Assembly: GCA_004295885.1 (NCBI GenBank)
Contig: SEDG01000025.1
Location: 1 to 24,607, forward strand
DNA from: Pedobacter sp.
GTDB lineage: Bacteria; Bacteroidota; Bacteroidia; Sphingobacteriales; Sphingobacteriaceae
DNA: 24,607 nucleotides
Direction: 5' to 3'
The translations under genes were made by a program, and so were the position numbers. The notes under the pieces are model-generated. The model was not told where the DNA came from. It did no database searches and saw nothing but the letters and a program-made list of their open reading frames with translations. Positions 16,217 to 24,607 of the stretch are shown piece by piece (within the stretch, counting starts at the first letter, position 1; every line of letters begins with the position of its first letter).

Positions 16217-16441
16217 ATGGAAAACCTAGACCATATCTTATTGTTTAAAACTGATATCAAAACTGAAGATTGTAAGGCGAAACTGCAATCTGTTTTAGAT
16301 AGTCATTCAGCTATTGCTAAATGGAATGTTGCCTTAGATGATGCCGATTTTGTATTGCGAATAGTTTCCGAAACACTAAATCATCAACAAGTAATAGAAC
16401 TTATAAATAATCACGGCCATCTTTGCTGTGAATTAACTTAA
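16217..16441 (+). CDS. Small conserved-type protein, HMA-like fold likely, between TetR and MFS
   Basis: This 74-residue soluble protein reads LDHILLFKTDIKTEDCKAKL at the start and HQQVIELINNHGHLCCEL at the end. The order beta-alpha-beta-beta-alpha-beta and length recall heavy-metal-associated (ferredoxin-like) domains, but the metal-binding CxxC loop is missing; the only cysteines are one in the first helix and a C-C pair near the end. So metal carriage is not supported. Spacing is 4 bases to the gene on each side, so it is an integral part of the operon. It might be a sensor, partner or regulator of the transporter. I do not recognise a named family. Confidence 0.6.
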   Translation: MENLDHILLFKTDIKTEDCKAKLQSVLDSHSAIAKWNVALDDADFVLRIVSETLNHQQVIELINNHGHLCCELT

Positions 16442-16445
16442 CTAA

Positions 16446-17711
16446 ATGAAATCAACACCAGAAGCTACGCCATTTACGGGCTATCAAAAATTAGCGATTT
16501 TCCTTTTGGCAATTACGCAGTTCACGGTAATATTAGATTTTATGGTGATGTCGCCATTGGGCGATATTCTGATGAAATCCCTTTCCTTAAAACCTTCTGC
16601 TTTTGGTGTCGCAGTTTCCGCCTATGCTTTTAGTGCTGGTTTATCCGGGTTGTTAACTGCGGGTTTTGCGGATCGTTTTGACCGTAAAAAATTGTTATTA
16701 TTCTTTTACATCGGTTTTATTGCGGGTACCATTTTCTGCGGATTAGCACACACCTATGTAGAATTAGTAGCAGCCAGAATTATTACAGGATTATTTGGAG
16801 GGGTAATTGGCTCCATTTCTATGGCTATTATTACCGATATTTTTAGTCTTCAACAAAGAGGTAGGGTAATGGGCTTTTTGCAAATGGGCTTTGGCGCTAG
16901 TCAGGTTTTGGGTGTGCCAATAGGGTTATACCTAGCCAACATTTGGGGTTGGGAAGCTCCATTCTGGTTAGTGGCAGGACTGGCAATAATCATTGCAGTT
17001 GTAATTTTGTTTCAGATGAAGCCAGTAACAGCTCATTTATTAGTGCAAAGGGATAGGTCTGCGTTTATGCATTTGTGGCATACGGTCACAAAGAAAAGAC
17101 ATAGGGTTGGTTTTACTTCTACCGCTTTGTTGTCCATTGGTGGTTTCATGATGATGCCTTTTGGAAGTGCATTTGCCATTAACAACTTAGGTTTAAGTAA
17201 TGCAGAATTGCCAATGTTGTTCATGATATCTGGCGTAAGTTCCTTAGTAATTATGCCGCTAATTGGAAAACTAAGTGATAAGATTAGCAAGTTTAAAATA
17301 TTTATGGTTGCCTCCTTATGGATGATGATCATGTGCGTGATTTATACCAACTTAGCCATTACCCCATTTTGGATTGTAGTTGGCCTTAATATTTTAATGA
17401 TGATGGGTATCATGAGCAGAATGGTTCCTTCTTCAGCCTTAACTAGTGCCATTCCAGACTTAGAAGATAGAGGTGCATTTATGAGTATAAATGCTTCGCT
17501 ACAGCAAATTGCAGGTGGTGTTGCTGCTGCGGTTTCTGGTTTAATTGTAGTGCAAGAAAGTAAGTTTAGTCCTTTAGAAAATTACAATGTTGTAGGTTAT
17601 GTAATTGTTGTGATTACGCTTATCAGTATCTTCTTAATGTCTAGAGTGAGTAAATTGGTGTCTGAAAAAAAAGTTAAAGTTCATCCCACAGTTGTGGAAG
17701 AGTTGGGTTAA
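16446..17711 (+). CDS. MFS transporter, drug:H+ antiporter type (DHA1-like)
   Basis: This 421-residue protein has about twelve membrane helices. MFS motif A is visible in the loop between helices 2 and 3 (GFADRFDRKKLLLF, about residues 72-85), and the central loop (about 195-215) is basic. TQFTVILDFMVMSPLGDIL in helix 1 is typical of the multidrug-type subfamily (Ydh/AraJ-like). It should export small molecules in exchange for protons. The TetR upstream and the 4-base gap to the small protein fit a ligand-inducible efflux unit. The substrate is unknown. No hairpin terminator is obvious downstream. Confidence 0.92.
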   Translation: MKSTPEATPFTGYQKLAIFLLAITQFTVILDFMVMSPLGDILMKSLSLKPSAFGVAVSAYAFSAGLSGLLTAGFADRFDRKKLLLFFYIGFIAGTIFCGLAHTYVELVAARIITGLFGGVIGSISMAIITDIFSLQQRGRVMGFLQMGFGASQVLGVPIGLYLANIWGWEAPFWLVAGLAIIIAVVILFQMKPVTAHLLVQRDRSAFMHLWHTVTKKRHRVGFTSTALLSIGGFMMMPFGSAFAINNLGLSNAELPMLFMISGVSSLVIMPLIGKLSDKISKFKIFMVASLWMMIMCVIYTNLAITPFWIVVGLNILMMMGIMSRMVPSSALTSAIPDLEDRGAFMSINASLQQIAGGVAAAVSGLIVVQESKFSPLENYNVVGYVIVVITLISIFLMSRVSKLVSEKKVKVHPTVVEELG

Positions 17712-17935
17712 TTAGAGTTTCATTATAGAAAAGCCAGCATTTAATCAATTTAACACCAATACAATTGTCTTGCTACCACTACAAAACCCCTACATATTTT
17801 GCAAATACCTTGTTTAATTGATTAGGCAAACCTTTGCGTAGAATTATGCTAAGTTAACAGCGCTTAACTATTGGTTTGTGGCTTTAAAATGAAGAAATTG
17901 CATCTCGATTTTATCGAATCAAATTCCAAATACAA

Positions 17936-19232
17936 ATGAACAAATCTAATCAACTTCTGCTATTAGCTGTTTTGTTATTTGCTGGTACATCAGCATTTGC
18001 GCAACAAAAACCAGTTTCTTATGCAAGCAAAAAAGTAACCGTTTACTCAACTGTTAAAGGTTCAGACAAGCCAATGTCGCAAACCGAAGTTTTGACTTTT
18101 AAAACTTTAAAACAACCGATGGAAACTCAAACATTGGTATTTGTAGACCCAAATAGAAAGTTCCAAACTTTTATAGGCGTTGGTGGTGCAATTACGGATG
18201 CATCTGCAGAGGTTTTTGCGAAGATGCCGAAAGCAACTCAACAAGAACTGCTAACCGCTTATTACGATAAAACAAAGGGAATTGGTTACACAATTGCTCG
18301 TACAAACATTAACAGTTGCGATTTTAGCAGCGATACCTATACTTATGTGGCTGACAACGACAAGGCTTTAAAAACCTTTAACATTGATCATGACCGTAAA
18401 TATAAAATTCCGTTAATCAAACAAGCTACAGCAACTGCTGGAGGAAAAATAAATAACTGTTCAAAATGAGCCAATGGCAACACAAAGATGGGAATCATGT
18501 TTGTACAGCGCAGAAGAGGAAAGAGATTTCATTAAGAATTTTTTAGGTCCAACTTTGCAGAAGAACAATATGGCAAGTAAAAAGCTAATTGCTTGGGACC
18601 ATAACCGCGATTTAATTTACCAAAGAGCATCAACTTTGTTAGAAGACCCTTTAGCTGCGAAATACATTTGGGGTATTGGATTTCATTGGTACGAAACTTG
18701 GACAGGAAGCACGCAAAACTTCGAAAACTTAAAGAGAGTAAATGAAGCTTTTCCTACAAAACAATTAATTTTTACTGAAGGATGTGTAGAGAAGTTTGCT
18801 TTCGACAGAATTAACGATTGGACTTTAGGTGAACGTTACGGACTATCGATGATTAACGATTTTAACGCTGGTACTACAACTTGGACAGATTGGAACATCC
18901 TTTTAGATGAAAACGGCGGACCAAACCACGTTGGTAATTTCTGTTTTGCACCAATTCATGCAGACTTAAGAACAGGTAAACTTTTGTATACTAACTCTTA
19001 TTATTACATCGGTCATTTTTCTAAATTTATTAAGCCAGGGGCGAAAAGAATTATCAGTTCGCCAAGTCGTTCGATGCTGATCAGCACTGCATTTCAAAAT
19101 CCTGATGGTTCTATTGCAGTTGTAGTAATGAATAATACAGACCAGAAATTACCTTATCAACTATGGATTAAGGGTAATGCTGCAGAAACTGTGAGCCAGC
19201 CTCATTCTATTAGCACTTTGATTATTAAGTAA
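17936..19232 (+). pseudogene. GH30 glucosylceramidase-type glycosidase with internal deletion and frameshift
   Basis: The N-terminal part has a signal peptide (cleavage near AFAQQ) and GH30 sequence: KFQTFIGVGGAITDASAEVF, YTIARTNINSCDFSSDTY, KIPLIKQA. After AGGKI the frame runs into NNCSK and TGA 18467-18469. The shifted frame from about 18453 reads ITVQNEP (acid/base Glu codon 18468-18470), then WESCLY, and IFTEGC with the nucleophile Glu codon at 18777-18779, to TAA 19230-19232. GH30 proteins have about 55-60 residues between these two points (SPWSPPAWMKDN and the following helix), so an internal piece of length 2 modulo 3 is missing at about 18450-18455. Both catalytic residues survive but cannot be joined to the N-terminus. 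A weak promoter-like AACCTTTG lies at 17829-17836. A misassembly is possible. Confidence 0.9.
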
Positions 19233-19240
19233 AATTTTAG

Positions 19241-19284
19241 CCACAGATTCGACGATTTTAATAAGTTTATCGTCGAATCTGTGG
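19241..19284. terminator. Long perfect inverted repeat between convergent genes
   Basis: CCACAGATTCGACGAT and ATCGTCGAATCTGTGG pair perfectly over 16 bp around a 12-base loop; with one bulge the stem extends to AGCC/GGCT. It sits between the GH30 stop (19232) and the minus-strand caspase stop (19299). On the minus strand it is followed by CTAAAATTTT, so it can end transcription from the caspase side, and its strength suggests a two-way terminator. It may also belong to a dispersed repeat family, which one copy cannot show. Confidence 0.7.
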
Positions 19285-19298
19285 GCTTAGTATTAGAA

Positions 19299-20610
19299 TT
19301 ACCAAATCTTCCAATTCAAGTTTTTGGTTTCGTTTCTTGTTGTGGGAACTTGTAATCCAGCAGTTAATTCGGCTACTCGTTTATTTACATATTTTTTAAG
19401 ATCAGTTACCGTTGCGTGTGGATTGGCTTGCATATACTCTAATATGCTGTAACTGAAAACACCATTTTTTAAATCGTTTTTTTCCAAGGCAAACTGCGTT
19501 CCTGCCGCTGCGGAAATTATGGTGGCGCCAGTACTTCTACCCACGTTTACAAATAACTGTTGCATAAGCTCTAGGCTTGTTTTCATATCGCCTTTTTTTG
19601 AACCTGTGTTGATCACTTTAACTCCTTTTCCACCTTGAGTTTTGTTAGCAGCTAAAGTAGACTCTGCATTGTTAATTTTAATGATTTCGTCCTTATCTAG
19701 CTCACCACTATGACAGGCGTCGATTAGCATTAATTTTTGTCGAGCAGGTATATTGTCGAGCAAGTTTTCTAATTCATCATAAGCAAGTCCATTTTGTTCT
19801 GGCTTATCAAAATTTACAGCAAATGTAGAGAGGAAATAGTCATAATCTTTGCTCAATAAGCCATGGCCAGAATAAGCAATTATTACTTTGTCATTTACTT
19901 CGCTCGCTTTAAGTTTTTCTTTTAAGGCAATTACATTTGCTATAGTAACTTGTTGATTAAACAGGGTATCAATAATTATCTCGTCGCCATATTTTATTTT
20001 AAGCGCTTTAGCCTGATCACGGATATCTTTAACACTCCATTGCAAATTATTTTGGCTCTGTGAAAATTGATCGATGCCAATACCGACAAAAAACAGTTTT
20101 ATTGATGATGGCTTTTCTGGTTTAAAATTGATGATGAGAGGCATTTTATAACTTTCTGCCCCATTTATATTTGTCACTGAAGTTTCTATAATGTTATTTC
20201 CTTCGCTTAGTTTGATTACGATTGTGGTATCGATCTCTCTTCTCTTTTTGTTTTTTAAACTTATCCCTCTCATACCGAAAATGGGGTTTTCGTTTACCCA
20301 AACATTAAAGCGATCCAAATTATAACTTTCATCCTTGCCTTTAACTTGTAACGTTAACTGTTGCTTGTTTTGGTCCAGTGCTATCGCTGCTCTATTGCTA
20401 AAATCGGCCTCTGGCACATTATAACCCGATCTAAACGAGGCAGTATCTACGCCCAGTTTTTTAATGCGTTTATCGTAAGTTTTTTTGTAAGATTTTATCA
20501 ATGAAGTGTCTACGCTTCCAATTGCTTGCAATACCTTATCTGGTCTATTGTATCGGATATCTAACTGGTCAAAAGTAATTACCTTATTGTCTTTTGTTAC
20601 ATACGGCATT
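19299..20610 (-). pseudogene. Caspase-like (peptidase C14) half of a frameshifted WD40-caspase protein
   Basis: In this frame the protein continues from about VTKDNKVITFDQLDIRYNRPDKVL, a linker typical of Bacteroidota WD40-caspase proteins, into a beta domain and then a C14 domain: KLFFVGIGIDQF, SVKDIRDQAKAL, the catalytic His in YSGHGLL (codon 19863-19865) and catalytic Cys in LMLIDACHSGE (codon 19713-19715). The dyad is complete. The C-terminal region includes ATIISAAAGTQFALE and GVFSYSILEYM, as in caspase p10-like parts. No natural start fits this half; the frame meets the WD40 half at about 20600-20610 with a +1 shift (one extra base, or 2, 5, 8... bases lost). Alternatively a second, short gene starts at 20672, but its first residues are unlike the family. 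Confidence 0.85.
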
Positions 20611-22782
20611 CGGAGTCGACATATAGTATCCAGAGGGCAGTGTAAGGATAAAATCATCGGTGTTAAGCGCAACTAAAGAATACAATTGATTGCCGCTATT
20701 TAAGTCGAAAAAGATTACTTCGCTATTTCTTTTGCAAATGATTCTCTTCAGGTCAAATGAGACACTTTGAAATATGGTGTTTTTACCCACCATAATGCTT
20801 TTGGTTTGTTTCCCAGAATTAACATCCCAAATTTTAATAGTTTGGTCATCTGAGGAGGTTAGGATTTGCTTACCATCTGGCGAATAAACGGCATTTCTTA
20901 CAAAATCAGTATGGCCAGTTAAATCATGCACCAACTTCCCAGTGCTTACATCCCATATTTTGGCGCCTCGCTGTCCCGATGCCAATATAGATTTTCCATC
21001 CGGCGAAAAATCAATAGATGATACGTACTGAATGTTACCTTCAAAATCAAAAATTAACTTACCAGAATTAACATCCCATAGTTTAACCATGTTGTCTGAT
21101 GCAGCTGTAATGATGGTTTTGCCATCTGGAGAAAATTTGGCAAACTTGATTTCAAAAGCGTGGCCTTTAAAAGTATAAATTAAATTACCAGTTTTAGCCT
21201 CCCACAATTTTGCAGAGAGATCACTTGCTGGGCCAGTGGATGCTGTTAAAATTTTGTCTCCGCTGGGTGAAAATGATGTAATATCAACGCCATATTTACT
21301 TTCATGACCTTTCAAAGCAAATGCTAACTTTTTATTGGTTAAATCCCAAACTTTTGGAGTTGCATTCCAGAAACCTGTTGTTAGCAAGGTTTTTTGGTCT
21401 GGTGAGACCTTCGCAGAGGTGAGAGCTGCTCCTTCGCCAAGTAATATCTCTTGAATTAATTTGCCGTCATGGGCTTTTCTAAGCTGAGCGCCCATGTCTG
21501 TAAATGTTAATATATCCTCATCATTATCTATAAACTTCGCATTATTTAATGTTCCTTGATCATTAATTGGAAACGATACTTGTAATTTGCCAGTTAAGGT
21601 TTCCCATTTCTTTACCAACTCCCCGTATGTTGCTGTAATGAATGATTTTCCATCTTTGGCAAATTCAGCATTCAGCAAAATTTTGCTGTGCCCAGTAAAG
21701 GTGTTTTTTAAGGTGAAGTTTTTTACATCCCATGTCTGAACACTATCACCTGCACCCTTGCTTAATAACTCATTACCATCTTTATAAAAAGAAATAGAGT
21801 AAATTGCGTTTTCATCATCTTTTATTTCTTTGATTAATGCGCCATTACTTGCATCCCAAATTCTCAGAGGTTGGTCGTAACCAATTGATATTATTTTGGT
21901 TCCGTCTGGAATGTAGACAGCATCAATTACTTCATGGGTGTGTCCCTTCAATATAAATTTTAATTTTCCAGAGCTAAGGTCAATAATTTTGGGGCTATTA
22001 TTCTCTAGGGTAGTTATGGCTAAGCTCTTGCTATCTGGCGAAAATCTAGCCGCATTAATTCGGAATTTCCCACCAGCGAAGCTAAACAACAAAGTACCTG
22101 ATTTTGCATCCCAAGTCTTTACGGTAAAATCATCCGAAACTGTGCCTATTATTTTTCCATCTGGCGAAAAGGCAGCCATATTTATAGCGCTTTTATGGCC
22201 AATTAATTTTGAAATAAGTTTCCCAGTTTCTGCATCCCAAGTTATAGCAAATTGGTCTGATGAGCCTGTTACAATCGTTTTGCCATCTGGCGATATTTCT
22301 ATGCTATTTATTCCCTGAGTATGACCTTGGGTTTCAAATATCAATTTTCCCGTATTTGTATCCCAACAACGTAAAGGCGAATCATCAGAAATCGTATATA
22401 GCTTGTTTCCATCTGACGAGAATCTAAGATCGCGAACTCTATAGTTATGCTTAATGGTAAATAGGCTATCACCAGAAAGTACCGACCATATTTTTGCTGT
22501 ATTGTCCCATGATGCCGTAGCAACTACCTTTCCATTAGGTGAAAACTCAGCATGCATTATTTCTTTAGTATGTCCCTCCAAGTTATGAAGTAGATAACCG
22601 TCTCTGCTGCTCCATATTTTAGCAGTAAAGTCTTCACCTGCGGTCACGATTAATCTGCCGTCAGGCGAAAATTTTAAATCATGAATCGAATTTGTATGTC
22701 CAATAGGCAACATTAATTTTGGTTCCTGTGCTTTCAAAGTAATATAGGAAAGGCACATTAGGAATATAAGTAATACCCTCAT
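20584..22782 (-). pseudogene. Secreted WD40-repeat half of a frameshifted WD40-caspase protein
   Basis: ATG 22782 gives a short signal peptide (MRVLLIFLMCLSYITLKAQ); an upstream ATG at 22821 would add 13 residues and is less likely. The protein then has about 15-16 WD40-type units, recognisable by FSPDGK and IWD.. endings (for example LWDVNSGKL, IWDVSTGKL, IWDVNSGK), enough for two seven-bladed beta-propellers. The frame ends LPSGYYMSTPNAVCNKRQ and TAA just after the point where relatives run on into the NRPDKVL linker and a caspase domain. So the real product is probably one exported protein of about 1170 residues with propellers as recognition module and a C14 protease at the end. The upstream 200 bases hold no perfect promoter motif. 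Confidence 0.88.
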
Positions 22783-23045
22783 TCTGGTAGAAATGGTTTT
22801 TATGGTTGGCGAAGAAAACATAGTAAATTTGTTTCAATTTACCATCAAAATTCAGTTTAACCAATACCTAATAAGTGGTATATTTTTTGAAGCTATAATT
22901 GCATTTTTAATGATATTTACGGGTGATATCTGATTGCTAAAAAGGATTTTGTTCTTAATATTAATTCTTGTAGAGTGAGTTTTTTTACAATCAATTAATC
23001 CTTCTTACGTTTATCTTGTCATACAATTGTAATTGCCAAATAGTT

Positions 23046-24607
23046 ATGAAAAAGAGTCACAGTTTCTACATTTGTCTTGTCGCATTTAGTTGCGGAATAA
23101 TTTTTTCTTCATTCGTAAGAAATTCAACGGTCGAAAAATTTACGTTACCTTATAAAAAGGCTGGATTAACAGAGCAGCAAGCAGCCGCACATTTGTTAAG
23201 TCGTTTTACGTATGGCGCCAAAGCTGGCGACGTCGATGCAGTTGTAAAAGAAGGCCTAGAAAAATGGTTCGTGCAACAATTAGATGGTAAGCAAGATAAT
23301 GCTAACCTTAATCAGATGTTGGCTCGTTTTGAAGACATTAATTTAACCAATACAGAAGTAGAAAACCTCTATCCAAGAAATGCCCAAGTTGTTCGTTTTG
23401 CGGTAAAAGACGGGGTGATTCATAAAGATTCGGTAAATAAAGCAAACGGCAAGGAATACAGAGAGCAGATTTTGGCCTATATGAAAACCAAGGGCTTTAA
23501 ACCTCAACAAGAATTATATCGTCACGATATGCAGATGGGAGGAAATGCACAACAGCAACAACGTAGAAAGAAATTTCAGGAAGATTTTCAAAAAAAGAAA
23601 TTACAGCTGGGAAAAGGAAAATCTGGCTTAAATGAAAATTACGCTCGTGAGGTGATGGAATTACATACTTTGGGTGTAGATGGTGGTTACACGCAAAGCG
23701 ATGTGACGCAAGCAGCCCGTGTTTTAACAGGTTGGACAATTGCGCCAATGGGCGATAATGGTTATGGCGCACCCATAAAAAAATTGATGGAAACCGTGGG
23801 CAAAGAAAATCTTACCAAAAGAGGTTACGTGTTAGATGGTGATTTTATTTTTGCCATGAATCGTCATGATAATGGAGAGAAAGTAGTTTTAGGTAAAAAA
23901 TTCCCAGCAGGAGGTGGTTATGAAGAAGGCGTAGAGTTGTTAAAAATGTTGGCTCACCACCAATCAACAGCCAAATTCATTTCTAAAAAATTAGCAACTC
24001 GTTTTGTGAACGATAATCCACCTCAAAGTTTAATAGATAAAATGGCAAAAACCTTTTTATCAACTGATGGAGATATAAAAAGTGTGCTAATTACAATGGC
24101 AAGTTCTCCAGAATTTTGGTCTAAAGAAGCGTTGAGGGAGAAAACTAAATCACCTTTCGAGTTGGCGATTAGTGCTGTTAGAAGTTTAGATGCAAAAGTT
24201 AATCAACCTTACCAATTGTATACTTGGATTAACAAAATGGGTCAGCAAATGTATTATTATCAAGCGCCTACAGGTTTTCCAGATAAAGGTCAATATTGGA
24301 TAAATACAGGTTCTTTGTTAAATAGAATGAATTTTGGTTTAGCCCTAGCTTCTCAAAGAATTCCGGGTATCACTTTTAGTTTGGCAAAAATGAATAATAA
24401 TCATGAGCCAGAAAGTGCCGAAGCAGCTTTAACGATTTATAGCAAGTTGTTTATGCCAGAGCGCAAATTAGACGAAACGATTGCTCGCTTAAAGCCAATG
24501 CTAAACGACCCGAATTTGGAAAAAAATGTGGCAAACGCTGCACAGAAATCAACGCCGCCGCAACAAATGAATACCATGGCAAATGAAGATGCCAATATCA
24601 TGGATGA
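23046..24607 (+). CDS. DUF1800 family exported protein, 3' end outside the window, core apparently deleted
   Basis: ATG 23046 starts a protein with an N-terminal hydrophobic signal (about residues 6-24), then the DUF1800 start (LTEQQAAAHLLSRFTYGAKAGDV, GLEKWFVQQLDG). The frame is open to the window end (520 codons, no stop). NENYAREVMELHTLGVDGGYTQ, RVLTGWT, and FISKKLATRFVNDNPP are hallmark DUF1800 sequences. Between them, at about 23518-23535 (ELYRHDMQMGG), the segment expected in the family (FWxNHF ... AMLxYLDN, about 80-90 residues) is absent without loss of frame. DUF1800 proteins are exported, often next to a DUF1501 gene, and of unknown activity. Loss of the core would probably inactivate it. 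The expected downstream partner is not in the window. Confidence 0.88.
   Translation, partial: MKKSHSFYICLVAFSCGIIFSSFVRNSTVEKFTLPYKKAGLTEQQAAAHLLSRFTYGAKAGDVDAVVKEGLEKWFVQQLDGKQDNANLNQMLARFEDINLTNTEVENLYPRNAQVVRFAVKDGVIHKDSVNKANGKEYREQILAYMKTKGFKPQQELYRHDMQMGGNAQQQQRRKKFQEDFQKKKLQLGKGKSGLNENYAREVMELHTLGVDGGYTQSDVTQAARVLTGWTIAPMGDNGYGAPIKKLMETVGKENLTKRGYVLDGDFIFAMNRHDNGEKVVLGKKFPAGGGYEEGVELLKMLAHHQSTAKFISKKLATRFVNDNPPQSLIDKMAKTFLSTDGDIKSVLITMASSPEFWSKEALREKTKSPFELAISAVRSLDAKVNQPYQLYTWINKMGQQMYYYQAPTGFPDKGQYWINTGSLLNRMNFGLALASQRIPGITFSLAKMNNNHEPESAEAALTIYSKLFMPERKLDETIARLKPMLNDPNLEKNVANAAQKSTPPQQMNTMANEDANIMD

Noticed and set aside
17829..17836. AACCTTTG as promoter of the GH30 gene
   Set aside because: One mismatch to TAnnTTTG, a doubtful -33 box and about 100 bases from the start; not strong enough for a feature.
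21938..22318. 126-residue plus-strand frame inside the WD40 gene
   Set aside because: Repeating shadow of the WD40 repeats on the other strand.
21000..22700. Regularly spaced near-repeats that could suggest a CRISPR or tandem DNA array
   Set aside because: They are codons of WD40 repeats (FSPDGK, IWD..SGK), diverged and about 120 bases apart.

Overview
The window looks like chromosomal DNA of a Sphingobacteriaceae-type Bacteroidota, most likely Pedobacter or a close relative. The evidence is the AT-rich composition, a SusC/SusD pair, matches to the Bacteroidota -7 promoter element TAnnTTTG, the lack of clear Shine-Dalgarno sequences, and protein families typical of this group (DUF1800, secreted WD40-caspase, DUF2029 transferases, GH30). 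Assignment below family level is inference. I see no tRNA, rRNA, CRISPR, insertion sequence or phage gene.

Layout. 1-3448: 3' half of a SusC-type outer-membrane receptor and its SusD lipoprotein partner, the latter frameshifted, closed by a hairpin terminator. 3576-4615: two single genes, a CDGSH iron-sulfur protein and a GNAT acetyltransferase, each behind a perfect TAnnTTTG element. 4727-7585: a tightly overlapping three-gene operon (GT87-like membrane transferase, GT2 polyprenyl-phosphate sugar transferase, polysaccharide deacetylase). 7682-11450: a very large secreted TraB/GumN-type protein followed by a frameshifted small YidJ-like acetyltransferase. 11452-13887: cell-wall genes, with an L,D-transpeptidase-like protein on the minus strand, and a lysine-rich mini-protein plus an M23 peptidase lipoprotein on the plus strand. 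13962-15544: a zinc-ribbon/TPR membrane protein coupled by TAATG to an HExxH membrane protease. 15591-17711: an apparently autoregulated TetR, small protein, MFS exporter operon whose operator lies on its promoter. 17936-19232: a GH30 glucosylceramidase-type gene that has lost an internal segment and its frame. 19299-22782 (minus): a secreted WD40-propeller plus caspase-like protease, frameshifted between the halves. 23046-end: a DUF1800 protein, cut by the window edge, apparently lacking its conserved core.

The most striking property of the window is that five of about twenty genes are broken or internally shortened: SusD, small GNAT, GH30, WD40-caspase and DUF1800. In each, the sequence on both sides of the break is still recognisably the same protein family. 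Either this is recent gene decay by small deletions, or the sequence contains deletion-type assembly errors. Sequence alone cannot decide. Apart from these, the likeliest new biology is the exported caspase with two predicted beta-propellers, the zinc-ribbon/TPR plus membrane-protease pair, and the leaderless, self-repressed TetR/small protein/MFS unit.
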